64,000 nucleotides of DNA from CBDFKK01 sp965248815 (GTDB lineage: Bacteria > Pseudomonadota > Alphaproteobacteria > SMXP01): the NCBI GenBank assembly GCA_965248815.1, contig CBDFKK010000008.1, positions 310,001 through 374,000 of the forward strand, read 5' to 3'. This document shows positions 53,928 to 63,051 of this stretch, one piece after another. The position numbers were made by a program, and so were the translations under genes. How positions within the stretch are numbered: the stretch's first letter is position 1; every line of letters begins with the position of its first letter. Under the pieces are notes generated by a model. It had not been told where the DNA came from. It made no database searches and saw only the letters and a list, made by a program, of their open reading frames with translations.

Positions 53928-54599
53928 AGCAGGATGCTGCAGGGACTATTGCTTGGTGAAGGATACAAGGTTGGCCGCCTGCACGTCACAACACTGATGA
54001 AGCGTATGGGGCTTGAGGCTATTTATCGCCGCCCGAACACGTCCAAGCCTGCACCGGGCCACAAAATCTATCCCTATCTGTTGCGTAAGCTGCCGGTCAC
54101 CCAACCCAATCAGGTCTGGGCGATGGATATCACCTACATTCCAATGGCACGGGGCTTTGTTTATCTGGCCGCAGTGGTTGACTGGTTCAGCCGGCGTGTC
54201 CTGTCCTGGCGGCTCTCTATCACACTGGAAGCAGACTTTTGCATTGAAGCCGTTGAAGAAGCACTGGCCCGTTACGGTAAGCCGGACATCTTCAACACCG
54301 ATCAGGGCTCGCAGTTTACCTCCATCGCTTTCACACAAATCCTGAAGGATGCTGAAATCGCCATCAGCATGGATGGCAAGGGAGCGTGGCGGGACAATGT
54401 CTTTGTTGAACGGCTGTGGCGCACGGTCAAATACGAGGAGGTCTATCTGCATGCCTATGGCAATGTTCCACAAGCCCGAGCCGCCCTCGGCAAATATTTG
54501 GTCTTTTATAACACCAAGAGACCGCATTCATCGCTTGACCGCCAGACACCCGATCAGGCTTACTTCAACGTGCTGCAACCAATCCCGGTCGCGGCATAA
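53928..54599 (+). pseudogene. IS-A copy 3 transposase OrfB, truncated
   Basis: The frame starts at Ser54 of OrfB (SRMLQGLLL) and contains the full DDE catalytic core to the C-terminus. An ATG just inside (53934) could still start a 221-residue product, but the DNA-contacting N-terminal region and OrfA are gone, so the element cannot transpose by itself. Confidence 0.9.
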
Positions 54600-54660
54600 C
54601 AGGGGCTGAAATCCACTTATCCGCAGTCCGAAAGTTGTTCAAACAAACCGAACCACCTCT
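53928..54660 (+). mobile_element. IS-A copy 3, 5'-truncated by IS-B
   Basis: The last 733 bp of IS-A, colinear with 15523-16255 of copy 1. The left part (orfA and the first 53 codons of orfB) is missing and replaced by the IS-B end. The right end finishes in CCACCTCT at 54660, the same terminus as in copies 1 and 2, followed by unrelated sequence (GACTGTCAA). Confidence 0.93.
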
Positions 54661-55124
54661 GACTGTCAATTCGCATAATTCAAACCCTCGACAAAAAGAA
54701 TGATGGACGCACAGCGCCCCCCTACTTTCGCAGTAGTTCTTTATCTTGAAAAGCAAGTGCCCGTAACTCGGCCAGGTACGCAGGCCGGACACCCAAACGA
54801 CTCGTGTTAGTTACACTATATCGCGTTTCAATACCGGATTAAATCGCAGCTCGCGACAGCCAAAACATAACAAAAATTTGCGGGCAGCGCTTGTAACAAT
54901 TCGGCAAATATAGACGGCATGGACATAACTAGTGGCAATGAAATACGACTCGTCGCAACCGCCGATTTCCGCACAGGAGTTCCACGCGACCTTTCAATGC
55001 GAAATTTGATCCCACACCACGGTGCCTGAAAGTGAACCACAAAATGGGGATCAAGAGTCGCGCAGCAGATAAATTTCCTGTGACCGCGTAACGCGGCGGC
55101 CTGCTAGTTGCGAACGGCTCCCGA
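54661..55124. other. Intergenic region, no gene supported
   Basis: A 464-bp stretch between IS-A copy 3 and the dctM stop. It is AT-richer than its neighbours. Short frames exist (for example on the minus strand at 54828-55040) but none has a ribosome site or family resemblance. It may hold worn remnants of older insertions. Confidence 0.5.
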
Positions 55125-56432
55125 TTAGATCAGTCCCAAATAGCGCGGCAGGAACAAAGCCACCGCAGGAAACACCGCGACCAAGACCAGGCGCACTAGA
55201 TCGGCCACCAAAAACGGAACGATCCCGGCATAGATTTGGCCGAGCGACAAGTTGTCCGCTGCGCCACGAAGCACGAAAACGTTGAGCCCGATAGGTGGCG
55301 TGATCATGCCGACTTCCATCACCATGACCATCATGATGCCCCACCAGATCGGGTCATAACCCAAATCCAGAATGAGCGGAAAGACGAACGGCAACGTAAT
55401 GACCATCGCGGCAACCGTGTCAAAAACGCTGCCGAGAACAATGTAGACGACCATGAGCAAGAGGATGATTGCCAGAGGCGCAAGACTACTATCGCGGATC
55501 GCGTCGATAATCGCACTGGGCGCGCCAGAGAGCGAAACGAAGTACGAGAAAATCGAAGCGCCGATCAAAATTACGAAAATGAGGCAAGTATTGCCCGCCG
55601 TTTCCATCAGAGATTCCACGAATAGCGCCCGCGTCATATTTCCCGACAGCGCCGCCATGATGAGAGCCAAGCTGGCGCCCACTGACGCCGCCTCGCTGAC
55701 GGTAAAGATGCCCGAATAAATGCCACCTGAAACGGCAGCAGCCAGCAGAATGACCCGCCAAGACGCCATCAGAAATTTGAGCCGCTCGGCCCAGCTCAGA
55801 CGAGGTCCTGCAGGTCCAGCGTCCGGCCGCAAACGAACGAACACTTCGACTGCAGCTATATAAAGAATGACGGCCAACAGGCCGGGCAACAGAGCAGCCG
55901 CAAAGAGCGCGATGATGAATTGTTCGGTGAGGACGCCGTACAGCACCATGATCACAGAGGGCGGAATTAGAATGCCAAGAGTGCCGCCCGACGCGATCGA
56001 ACCGCTGGCCAATTGGGGCGTGTAGCCGCGGGCACGCATTTCTGGAAGGGCGACTCGCGCCATGGTCGCCGTCGTGGCGATAGACGAGCCGCAAATGGCG
56101 CCGAACCCCGCGCAGCCTAGAATGGTCGCCGTGGACAAGCCGCCGGGGCGGTGACCGATCAGCGCATAGGCCAGCCGAAACACATCGGCCGACAGCCCCG
56201 CCACGTTTGCCAAACTGCCCATCAGCAAGAAGATGGCAATGATGGCCAAGCTCTCATTCGAAATTGCGGACGAGACTTCTGTCGCAAAAAGCGTGACGGC
56301 CGGTTCGAACCCGATCAGGGCCCCTACCCCAACCACGCCGGCAACGGCCATTGCAATACCGATGGGCACGTGAAGAGCAATCAGTGCGAACATGGCGCCA
56401 AAGCCGATGAGGCCAAGAACAATCGGATCCAT
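55125..56432 (-). CDS. dctM: TRAP transporter large permease
   Basis: A 435-residue membrane protein of the DctM family with about 12-13 hydrophobic segments. Typical blocks are IALHVPIGIAMAVAGVVGVG near the start, LLMGSLANVAGLSADVFRLA, GCAGFGAICGSSIATTATMA and ASGGTLGILIPPSVIMVLYG. It forms the transport channel with DctQ and uses a Na+ gradient. It overlaps dctQ by one base (TGATG), so translation is coupled. Third gene of dctP-dctQ-dctM. Confidence 0.93.
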   Translation of the reverse strand: MDPIVLGLIGFGAMFALIALHVPIGIAMAVAGVVGVGALIGFEPAVTLFATEVSSAISNESLAIIAIFLLMGSLANVAGLSADVFRLAYALIGHRPGGLSTATILGCAGFGAICGSSIATTATMARVALPEMRARGYTPQLASGSIASGGTLGILIPPSVIMVLYGVLTEQFIIALFAAALLPGLLAVILYIAAVEVFVRLRPDAGPAGPRLSWAERLKFLMASWRVILLAAAVSGGIYSGIFTVSEAASVGASLALIMAALSGNMTRALFVESLMETAGNTCLIFVILIGASIFSYFVSLSGAPSAIIDAIRDSSLAPLAIILLLMVVYIVLGSVFDTVAAMVITLPFVFPLILDLGYDPIWWGIMMVMVMEVGMITPPIGLNVFVLRGAADNLSLGQIYAGIVPFLVADLVRLVLVAVFPAVALFLPRYLGLI

Positions 56433-57025
56433 CAGGATGCGCTTTGACGAGGGTTGCCAGGTTCGCCCGTTAGTTGCTCAGCGATGAGATCGTCTGTGCT
56501 CGCGAGCGGCGCCTCATCGACTATGAGCTGCAGCGACACCAGTTCGTAGAAACGGGCAACGACGACCCAAAGCTGAACCGGCAAGCAGGTGACAAGAATA
56601 GCGCTCGTGACCCACCACCAAGGTGCAGTAGGCATCAGAACGGTCGAGGTAACCCGTCCGGTCTGCTGATAGTCAATTGTCATTAAGACGATTTGATAAG
56701 CAATTAGGGCGAACACTACCAAAGTAATCAGCGCCGCCAGAAAATTCAGCACGGCACGGGGCCGGGCACCCAAAGCATCACCTAGAAATGTCACGGCGAC
56801 GTTTTGATTGTGGAGTAAGCCAGCGGGAAAACAGCTCGCGATGACCAGGGCAAAAAACACTTCGCCGAAATCACTGAACCCAGGGATACGCGGCAAAAGC
56901 AAATGCCGCGAAACAGCGTCGACCATGGTCATCAGACCGATCACTACGAGACCCGTAAATCCGATGATCGCAACCCAACGCGTCAAGCGGTCGAGTGCCT
57001 GTCTTTGCTTAAGAAGTCGGTTCAT
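56432..57025 (-). CDS. dctQ: TRAP transporter small permease
   Basis: A 197-residue protein with four hydrophobic segments and the DctQ-type block FGEVFFALVIASCFPAGLLH then NVAVTFLGDALGARPRAVLN. It pairs with DctM in the inner membrane. A 35-residue hydrophilic tail follows the last helix. It lies about 110 bp downstream of the binding protein gene and overlaps dctM. Confidence 0.9.
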   Translation of the reverse strand: MNRLLKQRQALDRLTRWVAIIGFTGLVVIGLMTMVDAVSRHLLLPRIPGFSDFGEVFFALVIASCFPAGLLHNQNVAVTFLGDALGARPRAVLNFLAALITLVVFALIAYQIVLMTIDYQQTGRVTSTVLMPTAPWWWVTSAILVTCLPVQLWVVVARFYELVSLQLIVDEAPLASTDDLIAEQLTGEPGNPRQSAS

Positions 57026-57135
57026 GAAGCGCCCGTATGTCCAATTACAAAGGCGATGAAAACATAGTCCATGGCCCTGGCAACAGGGGAGTTATTTGTG
57101 AGTAATTCCGTTCAAAAGGGGTGACGACGAACTAC

Positions 57136-58134
57136 TTATGGCTCGGCGCGCAACTCTTCGAGGGTTGCGGAAAACAAGTCATATGCTTCCTGCCCCATCG
57201 CGGTATTCGCGATCCAGTCGGCATGTACTTGTTTATAGAGTGCGAGGTTAGCGGAATTTTCCTCTGCTGGCGGCACCACTAAAGTGTGTTTTCCTCCGCT
57301 GACAATCTCACCCCGAATGTCGGCGGCCTTTTTGTCGTAAGCTTTGCCGGCGTTACGGGCGAATGTCTCCCCGCCGTAGCTCTTCAAGACGGCCTGCATC
57401 TCGGGGCTCAACCCCTCCCATGTCTTGCGGTTGATGAGAAACAAAAACGGGATGAGTCCGACCGGTGCCTCGTAAGCTGCACCTGTCAATTCCTCGGTTC
57501 GAAACGTACGCATGCCGGTCCAGGCTTGGATCAACCCGTCGATGGTGCGCCGCTCCATGAATTCATTTGTTTCAATGGCGGTCAGCGTCTGCGGCACGCC
57601 GCCGGCCGCCTGAATAAAGCTTGCTTGGACGGCACCAGCGGTGCGGATACTCAAATTGCGAATCTCATCTAACGAGTTGATAGCTGTCCGCATTTGCAGC
57701 GCAGCCACGTCCGTCGTCCATATTCCGAGGACATGAACGCCGTCGTCACCGTCGATCAAGCCGGCCTCATGAAGACGCCAAGCCGCGACGGACGCCTCCA
57801 GGGCACTTTCCGCCAAATAAGGTAGCTCGGTAATTTGAATTTGTGGAAAGACGCCTGGCGTATAGCCCGGCAACACCCAGGCCGCATCAAGCACTCCGTT
57901 CTTGACCAAATCGAACTGTGCAACCGGATCGCGTCCCAGCGACCCACCCCAAAATTCGCGGATGGTGATGTCGTCCCCAAGATCTGCCTTCACCGATTCG
58001 ATCCACGGCTTCAACACGAGCTGCACGCCGACCGACTGCTCGGGAACGTAGGTGCCAATTCTCAGGGTCTCGGCGTGCGCCGCGTGAGCCGCGAGCGAAA
58101 ATACCAAAGCGATACAGATCCTGATCGTCGCCAC
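57136..58134 (-). CDS. dctP: TRAP transporter solute-binding protein
   Basis: A 332-residue periplasmic protein with a signal peptide (RICIALVFSLAAHAAHA). It has the DctP-type blocks FDLVKNGVLDAAWVLPGYT, LDEIRNLSIRTAGAVQASFI and FLINRKTWEGLSPEMQAVLK. The ligand is not known. The GTG at 58134 is preferred: AAAGGA lies eight bases upstream and the signal sequence starts there. The CRP-like palindrome at 58212-58227 is 78 bp upstream. Confidence 0.88.
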   Translation of the reverse strand: MATIRICIALVFSLAAHAAHAETLRIGTYVPEQSVGVQLVLKPWIESVKADLGDDITIREFWGGSLGRDPVAQFDLVKNGVLDAAWVLPGYTPGVFPQIQITELPYLAESALEASVAAWRLHEAGLIDGDDGVHVLGIWTTDVAALQMRTAINSLDEIRNLSIRTAGAVQASFIQAAGGVPQTLTAIETNEFMERRTIDGLIQAWTGMRTFRTEELTGAAYEAPVGLIPFLFLINRKTWEGLSPEMQAVLKSYGGETFARNAGKAYDKKAADIRGEIVSGGKHTLVVPPAEENSANLALYKQVHADWIANTAMGQEAYDLFSATLEELRAEP

Positions 58135-58211
58135 TTTTAGAGTCCTTTCGCAGCCGGCCCAGTTGAGGCCGTCAAACGCACCGATAGCAGATCCTCGAAA
58201 TCCAGCCAAAT

Positions 58212-58227
58212 TGTGACCCAGGTCACA
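58212..58227. promoter_or_regulatory. CRP-consensus palindrome
   Basis: TGTGACCCAGGTCACA is a perfect palindrome (7-bp arms, CA centre) and fits the CRP consensus TGTGA-N6-TCACA exactly. It lies between the divergent dctP (start 78 bp left) and the 25-residue peptide gene (start 67 bp right), so it could control one or both. The cognate Crp/Fnr protein is not in the window. Confidence 0.65.
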
Positions 58228-58293
58228 GCGAAGAGGGCCCCTCCTCCTTACTCTCAAACTCAACAGGGCGGCAAACAAACGGGAGGACAAAAA

Positions 58294-58371
58294 ATGTTGG
58301 GACATATTATTTCGATGGCGATTTCCACGGGCATCATGGGTGGTTCGGTTTGGCTCTATGTTTTCTTTTAG
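58294..58371 (+). CDS. Small membrane peptide (25 residues)
   Basis: ATG-TTG-GGA-CAT opens a 25-codon frame ending in TAG. A very good ribosome site, GGGAGGAC, lies a few bases upstream. The product is hydrophobic throughout (IISMAISTGIMGGSVWLYVF), consistent with one membrane helix. It is divergent from the TRAP operon and downstream of the CRP-like palindrome. I do not know a family. Small subunits of transporters or respiratory complexes look like this, but no partner is shown. Confidence 0.5.
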   Translation: MLGHIISMAISTGIMGGSVWLYVFF

Positions 58372-58515
58372 ACGGCTCTTATGACACGAGACTAAAGATT
58401 CAGAGAACAGTCTAACTAACCTAAATCATTGACTATTATTCCTATGAGACCATTTCCGCTATCAACTATTTAAGTGGCGTGATGCCTGAGCGCCAAAAAA
58501 GCCTGAGGGCCTAAA

Positions 58516-58531
58516 GTTGCATTATTGCAAC
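58516..58531. promoter_or_regulatory. Palindrome upstream of the TonB receptor gene
   Basis: GTTGCATTATTGCAAC has perfect 6-bp arms around TTAT. It lies 110 bp before the receptor start and 145 bp after the small peptide gene. It could be an operator for the receptor; the regulator is unknown. Confidence 0.4.
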
Positions 58532-58640
58532 AGACCCGTCCTGACTTTTAATGGCTGGTAACCTTAAGGCTGCCTCATCTTGGAATTGAGCACATATCCA
58601 GTTAGACCTGATCTTACAATCTGAAATCAGGGGACTTGAT

Positions 58641-61196
58641 ATGAAAACCAAGAAGCTGCTGAGCGGCGTCGCGGCCGCTGCTCTTGTTGCCATTCCGACT
58701 ACCTTTATGCCTACCAGCGAAGGCTGGGCCCAGGTCGGCAACATCACGGTGACAACGCGGAAACGCGAAGAAAACCTTCAAGACGTGCCGATTAGCGTCA
58801 ACGTCTTCGGTTTTGAAGCGATTCAGCGCAAAGGCATCGAGAGTCTCGGTGACATAACTCGATTGACTGCCGGCGTCGTGCTCAATCAAGGCGGCGGTTT
58901 TGCCCCGCAGGACATTCAAATCAACATTCGTGGTTTGCAGCCCACACGCGGCCGGCAAAATGCTGCCGTCATTTTGGACGGCGTGGACCTGTCGAGCGAA
59001 AATATCGAAACGGCGGGAGGGTCGTTGGTCCTCAATCCGCGTTTGTTTGACGTAGAACGCGTCGAAGTGGTCAAGGGTCCGCAAATGACCCTTTATGGCC
59101 GCAGCGCCTTTAACGGCGCGATTTCCTATATCACCAGAAAGCCGTCGATGGACGGATTCGAAGCACGTGTTTCGGGAGACTTCGGCACCCACGGTCAGGT
59201 TGAAGTAACCGGACGCGTTGCGGCCCCTGTCGTGGAAGACATTCTCGCCGTCTCGATCAATGGCGGCTTTTGGCAACACAACGGCTTCTATCGCAATAGC
59301 ATCACCGACGAACGCGTCGGTCAGCAAGAGGGTTGGGGCGTTTCGGGTGCCGCACTTTTTGAGCCAACCGACACCTTGAGTTTCACCGCACGGCTAGAAT
59401 ATTCAGATGAAGAGTTCAGCGAGTTCGCGCGGGCCGCGTCGCGAGCGAACGTCATAAACGGCACAATTCCAGCGAACGCCCTAATTGATCCGGATGGCGC
59501 GGGACCCTTAACTCCGGTCATCTCGGCCGGGAGCGTTGGTGCCGCTTCTGCAGTTCTGGGAATTCCGTTTGGCACATTTCCGATTGTCGTAGGAACATTT
59601 CCAGACGCTAGTGCGCTGACCGTCACGATTACCGAAGATCCCGAAACCGGGCCGGCCTCTGCCGGCGGGACGCAGCCGCCGGGAACCGATCGTCAAAACT
59701 TTCGGGCCCAGCTCAACGGCGATTGGGATTTGGGCTTCGGCACGTTGAGCTCCATCACACACTTTGGGGAAGTTGAGTCACGATCAAAGTTCGACACGGC
59801 GATCGATGGCAGCTGTTTCGTCTCGTTCTATTGCACGATTGCCGATTTCCAAACCGAGAATAAACTCTTTAGCCAAGAATTGCGCCTTGCTGGCGAAACC
59901 GGTGCATTCAACTGGCTTGTTGGCGGTCTTTTCTGGGATGAAGAAGTGACACAAGTCACCCGAAGTATCTCGGCATTCAACACGACTTTTATTCCGCCAT
60001 TCACGCTTCTATTCACGCCTCCCGGATCGACCGCGTACCTTGCCAACGTCCCCTCGCCGGAGCGCTTCTGGAATCGTAAGACCAAACATTACTCGGTCTT
60101 TGGATCGGGCACGTTGACCTTGTTTGACCAGCTATCTGCAACGTTTGAAGCGCGCTACACCTGGGAAGATTTGGACGCTATAGGCCCGAGCGGTTTTGGA
60201 TTAGCGCTCGCACCGATCTTCTCCCCGTTTTCGGGAGTAGATATTCTCGGCTCGAGCAGTGACAACTACTTCACACCGAAAGGCACTCTCGAATGGAATC
60301 TGTCGGACTATCTCTCCGCTTGCGGCTGTGACGACTTCTTGCTCTATGGCAGCGTAGCGCGGGCCATTAAAGCAGCGGGCATCAGCTTCCTTGGCGGCGG
60401 CGGGGCCGGTGGCTTCGACCCAAGCGATTCGTTTGAGCAGGAGAAGATGTTGGCCTACGAAATCGGCGCGAAGTCGACTTGGTTCGACAATCAACTCGTG
60501 GTGAACATGGCCGGCTTCTTCCTGGATTTCTCGGACAAGCAGGTCGCAACCCAAGTCATCATTCCGACGACTGGCCTCCTTGGCACGCGGACTGTCAATG
60601 CGTCCGCAGCCGAAGTCTGGGGACTCGAGTTTGACAGCACCTGGGCACCCCAACAAGAAGTCCTGGGCGGGAATTGGACCTTCGGCGCTTCATACGCCTG
60701 GATCGACGCAACTTACACGGAGTTCGACACCCTGTCTGGAAGTCTCGGCAACGTCACGCGTGCCGGGAATTGTACGGTGATCGCAACGCCTGCAGGACAA
60801 ACGACTTGTTCGCTAGATTTATCCGGCAACAGGCTTGAAGAAACGCCGGAACATTCCTTTGTGGGCTCGGTCAACTTCACCCGGCCGATCGGCGGCGGCG
60901 GGCTTTCCGCTTTCATCGAAACCGATGTCATCTATCAGGGCGAACGTTGGGAAGACGAGTTCAACCGCGTCAAATTCCAAAGTTATACGTTGGTGGATTT
61001 GCGAGCCGGCCTGACCGGCGAGAATTGGCAAATTGTCGCCTATGCGGATAATTTGCTCAACGACGACACGGTGAAGGCCGGCTTAAACACGACCGACTTC
61101 TCGACCTTTATTCCTCCGGCTATCCTTGCCAACCAGGCCAGCTTGGCATTACCAAACAAACGGCAAGTGGGTGTGCGGGCGTCCGTGGATTTCTAG
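58641..61196 (+). CDS. TonB-dependent receptor
   Basis: An 851-residue outer-membrane receptor. A signal peptide (LLSGVAAAALVAIP region, cleavage near GWAQ) is followed by a TonB-box-like start ITVTTRKREENLQDVPISVN, the plug domain (IRGLQPTRGRQNAAVILDGV and DVERVEVVKGPQMTLYGRS), then a beta barrel ending in the expected terminal strand with aromatic last residue (RQVGVRASVDF). It belongs to the sphingomonad/caulobacter-type group that imports diverse organic compounds or siderophores. A terminator follows. The neighbouring TRAP and GPH carriers might take its cargo across the inner membrane. Confidence 0.92.
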   Translation: MKTKKLLSGVAAAALVAIPTTFMPTSEGWAQVGNITVTTRKREENLQDVPISVNVFGFEAIQRKGIESLGDITRLTAGVVLNQGGGFAPQDIQINIRGLQPTRGRQNAAVILDGVDLSSENIETAGGSLVLNPRLFDVERVEVVKGPQMTLYGRSAFNGAISYITRKPSMDGFEARVSGDFGTHGQVEVTGRVAAPVVEDILAVSINGGFWQHNGFYRNSITDERVGQQEGWGVSGAALFEPTDTLSFTARLEYSDEEFSEFARAASRANVINGTIPANALIDPDGAGPLTPVISAGSVGAASAVLGIPFGTFPIVVGTFPDASALTVTITEDPETGPASAGGTQPPGTDRQNFRAQLNGDWDLGFGTLSSITHFGEVESRSKFDTAIDGSCFVSFYCTIADFQTENKLFSQELRLAGETGAFNWLVGGLFWDEEVTQVTRSISAFNTTFIPPFTLLFTPPGSTAYLANVPSPERFWNRKTKHYSVFGSGTLTLFDQLSATFEARYTWEDLDAIGPSGFGLALAPIFSPFSGVDILGSSSDNYFTPKGTLEWNLSDYLSACGCDDFLLYGSVARAIKAAGISFLGGGGAGGFDPSDSFEQEKMLAYEIGAKSTWFDNQLVVNMAGFFLDFSDKQVATQVIIPTTGLLGTRTVNASAAEVWGLEFDSTWAPQQEVLGGNWTFGASYAWIDATYTEFDTLSGSLGNVTRAGNCTVIATPAGQTTCSLDLSGNRLEETPEHSFVGSVNFTRPIGGGGLSAFIETDVIYQGERWEDEFNRVKFQSYTLVDLRAGLTGENWQIVAYADNLLNDDTVKAGLNTTDFSTFIPPAILANQASLALPNKRQVGVRASVDF

Positions 61197-61219
61197 TCCC
61201 ATTCACTTGAGTTGAATTG

Positions 61220-61252
61220 AACCCCCTTCCGGGAAAGCGGGAGGGGGTTTTT
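61220..61252 (+). terminator. Rho-independent terminator after the TonB receptor
   Basis: AACCCCCT and AGGGGGTT pair, with CCGGGAAAGCGGG between able to extend the stem, followed by TTTTTCTTT. It begins about 23 bp after the stop. Confidence 0.88.
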
Positions 61253-61280
61253 CTTTGTGCTGACATTACTCCTCGGTGTC

Positions 61281-61303
61281 ATTGCCGTGCTTGACCCGGC
61301 AAT
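61281..61303. repeat. Dispersed palindromic repeat
   Basis: ATTGCCG and CGGCAAT arms surround TGCTTGACC. This matches the alphaproteobacterial GTCATTGCCGGGCTTGACC repeat family with one arm slightly decayed. Confidence 0.65.
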
Positions 61304-61368
61304 CCAGCAATTGCAGCACTGACTCAATCCCACAACGCAGTGTGGTTTTCCGCGGACAGACCAATGGA

Positions 61369-61389
61369 TGCCCGGATCAAGTCCGGGCA
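61369..61389. repeat. Dispersed palindromic repeat
   Basis: TGCCCGGA and TCCGGGCA are perfect 8-bp arms around TCAAG, followed by TGACA. This is the common alphaproteobacterial CCCGGATCAAGTCCGGG intergenic repeat. Confidence 0.75.
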
Positions 61390-61512
61390 TGACACCGAAG
61401 ATTTATCTAGTTCCGAAGTCAATACCGACAAGTGGCGGAGCACCCTAGACAATTTGGATTGGTCGCACCCTGGTGTACGGTGACCCGCGCCGACCACTAG
61501 CGGGAAACATGA

Positions 61513-62907
61513 ATGACAAATCCGGGCACCCTTGAGCCGCAACCGAGATCGCGCTTGGCAACGGTTTCAACCCTAAGCGTTGGGCAAAAGCTCGGCTGGG
61601 CCGTCGGGACCCACGGCACGTCGAGCATGTTTGCCATCCTGACGTTCTACCTTCTGTTCTACATGACCAATATTTTGGGAATTAATATCTTCATCGCCGG
61701 TTGGGTTATCTTTTTGTCGAAGGCCTATGACTTCGTTACAGATCCGCTTGTGGGTCATCTGAGCGACAGGACTAAATCGCGCTACGGCCGCCGGCGGCCC
61801 TATCTCTTCTTCGGTGCTCTGGCGTCGTTCGCGGCCGTTGCTGCCCTGTTCAACCCGCCAGCCTTAGGCGACACGGGGATCATTGTCTACGTCACTTTGA
61901 TCCTGTTGCTGTTCGCCACCGGCTACACGCTGTTCAACGTGCCTTATCTGACGATGCCGGCAGAAATCACGCCGCATTACCATGAGCGCACGGTGCTCAT
62001 GTCCTATCGCATGGTGTTCATTGCCACGGCAGGCTTGATCACCATCGGCGGCGGCGCGCAATTCATCGGAAATTTTCCTGAGGTGGAAGCCTATTCTCTC
62101 ATCGGCTGGGTGATGGGCGGGCTGATCGGCTTGGCCATGCTGACTACCTTTTTGGCCACGCAGTCTTTACCGCAGCTCGAGGTCACTGACACGACTAAGT
62201 TTTCCGTCGGCGAACAGTTGAGATTGATTTTAGAAAACCGGCCGTTCTTTATTTATCTCCTCGCTAAATTGGGCGGCCTCATGGCCCAGGCCAGCATTAC
62301 CTCGTCGTTGCTGTACTTCGGCACCTACGTGCTGATGCGGCAAGATGAGTTGATTTTCGCCTTCGGCGTATCGATCACCATTGGCCAACTCGGCGCAATT
62401 CCTCTTTGGCGCGTGACCTCACGGTTCTTTGGCAAACGCAAAATGTTCATGGTGGCCTCCATCGGTTATGCGCTCACGACATTGACGTTCCTTTTGTCTA
62501 CCGCGGCCGAGCCCGGTTTCATTTTGAACTTCCGCGTTGTTGTGCTGGGCGCTTTTACCAGCGGCATCTTGATGATGGGTTTCGCCATTCTGCCAGACAC
62601 AATGGATTATGACCGGCGGCGCACAGGCATTGGCCGGGAAGGCATATACGCGGGCATTTACGGCACTATGGAAAAACTAGCCCAAGCCATCGGCCCGCTC
62701 ATTTTTGCAAACTTTTTGGGCGTCATGGGCTTCGTTTCAGCCAAGGCCGGCGAGACGGTCGAGCAGCCTGAAAGCGCTATCACCACCATGACCTTGGGCG
62801 TAGCCGTTATTCCGTCAGTCTGTTCGCTATCGGCCGCCGTCGCCATGTGGTTCTACGACCTGTCGGAAGAAAAGCTGAAAGCCGCGGGCAAAGAGGCGAC
62901 CCCATAG
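61513..62907 (+). CDS. GPH-family sugar:cation symporter
   Basis: A 464-residue carrier of the glycoside-pentoside-hexuronide family: FLSKAYDFVTDPLVGHLSDR then SRYGRRRPYLFFGA as the signature loop, and NVPYLTMPAEITPHYHERT later. About 12 hydrophobic segments. It likely imports a sugar or related compound with Na+ or H+. It lies downstream of the TonB receptor after a terminator and is paralogous to the carrier at 35638-37161. Confidence 0.87.
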   Translation: MTNPGTLEPQPRSRLATVSTLSVGQKLGWAVGTHGTSSMFAILTFYLLFYMTNILGINIFIAGWVIFLSKAYDFVTDPLVGHLSDRTKSRYGRRRPYLFFGALASFAAVAALFNPPALGDTGIIVYVTLILLLFATGYTLFNVPYLTMPAEITPHYHERTVLMSYRMVFIATAGLITIGGGAQFIGNFPEVEAYSLIGWVMGGLIGLAMLTTFLATQSLPQLEVTDTTKFSVGEQLRLILENRPFFIYLLAKLGGLMAQASITSSLLYFGTYVLMRQDELIFAFGVSITIGQLGAIPLWRVTSRFFGKRKMFMVASIGYALTTLTFLLSTAAEPGFILNFRVVVLGAFTSGILMMGFAILPDTMDYDRRRTGIGREGIYAGIYGTMEKLAQAIGPLIFANFLGVMGFVSAKAGETVEQPESAITTMTLGVAVIPSVCSLSAAVAMWFYDLSEEKLKAAGKEATP

Positions 62908-62950
62908 GTTTGCAGACAACCCTAAATTTCTGTGCTCGTTTGGTGCCCAT

Positions 62951-63016
62951 GGATTCCGGACAACTAACTTTCCTATCCGAAATAGAAATTCGGAGGAAAG
63001 TTGTTTCCGGAATGAC
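62951..63016. repeat. Palindromic repeat element, first of a pair
   Basis: TTCCGGACAACTAACTTTCC and GGAAAGTTGTTTCCGGAA form a long imperfect hairpin around an inner TCCGAAAT/ATTCGGA pair. The outer arms resemble those of the elements at 46476-46548 and 63052-63122. Confidence 0.65.
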
Positions 63017-63051
63017 ACCGTAAAAGATTTCGGGAGCCGCATTACCTCTTG

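Larger units (their letters stand above)
61197..61512. other. Intergenic region with terminator and repeats
   Basis: A 316-bp spacer between the TonB receptor and GPH symporter genes. It holds the terminator at 61220-61252 and two palindromic repeats (61281-61303 and 61369-61389). No gene is seen. Confidence 0.65.

Noticed and set aside
54828..55040. 70-residue minus-strand frame in the gap after IS-A copy 3
   Set aside because: No start signal, no family resemblance, and composition like the surrounding non-coding DNA. A worn IS remnant cannot be excluded.
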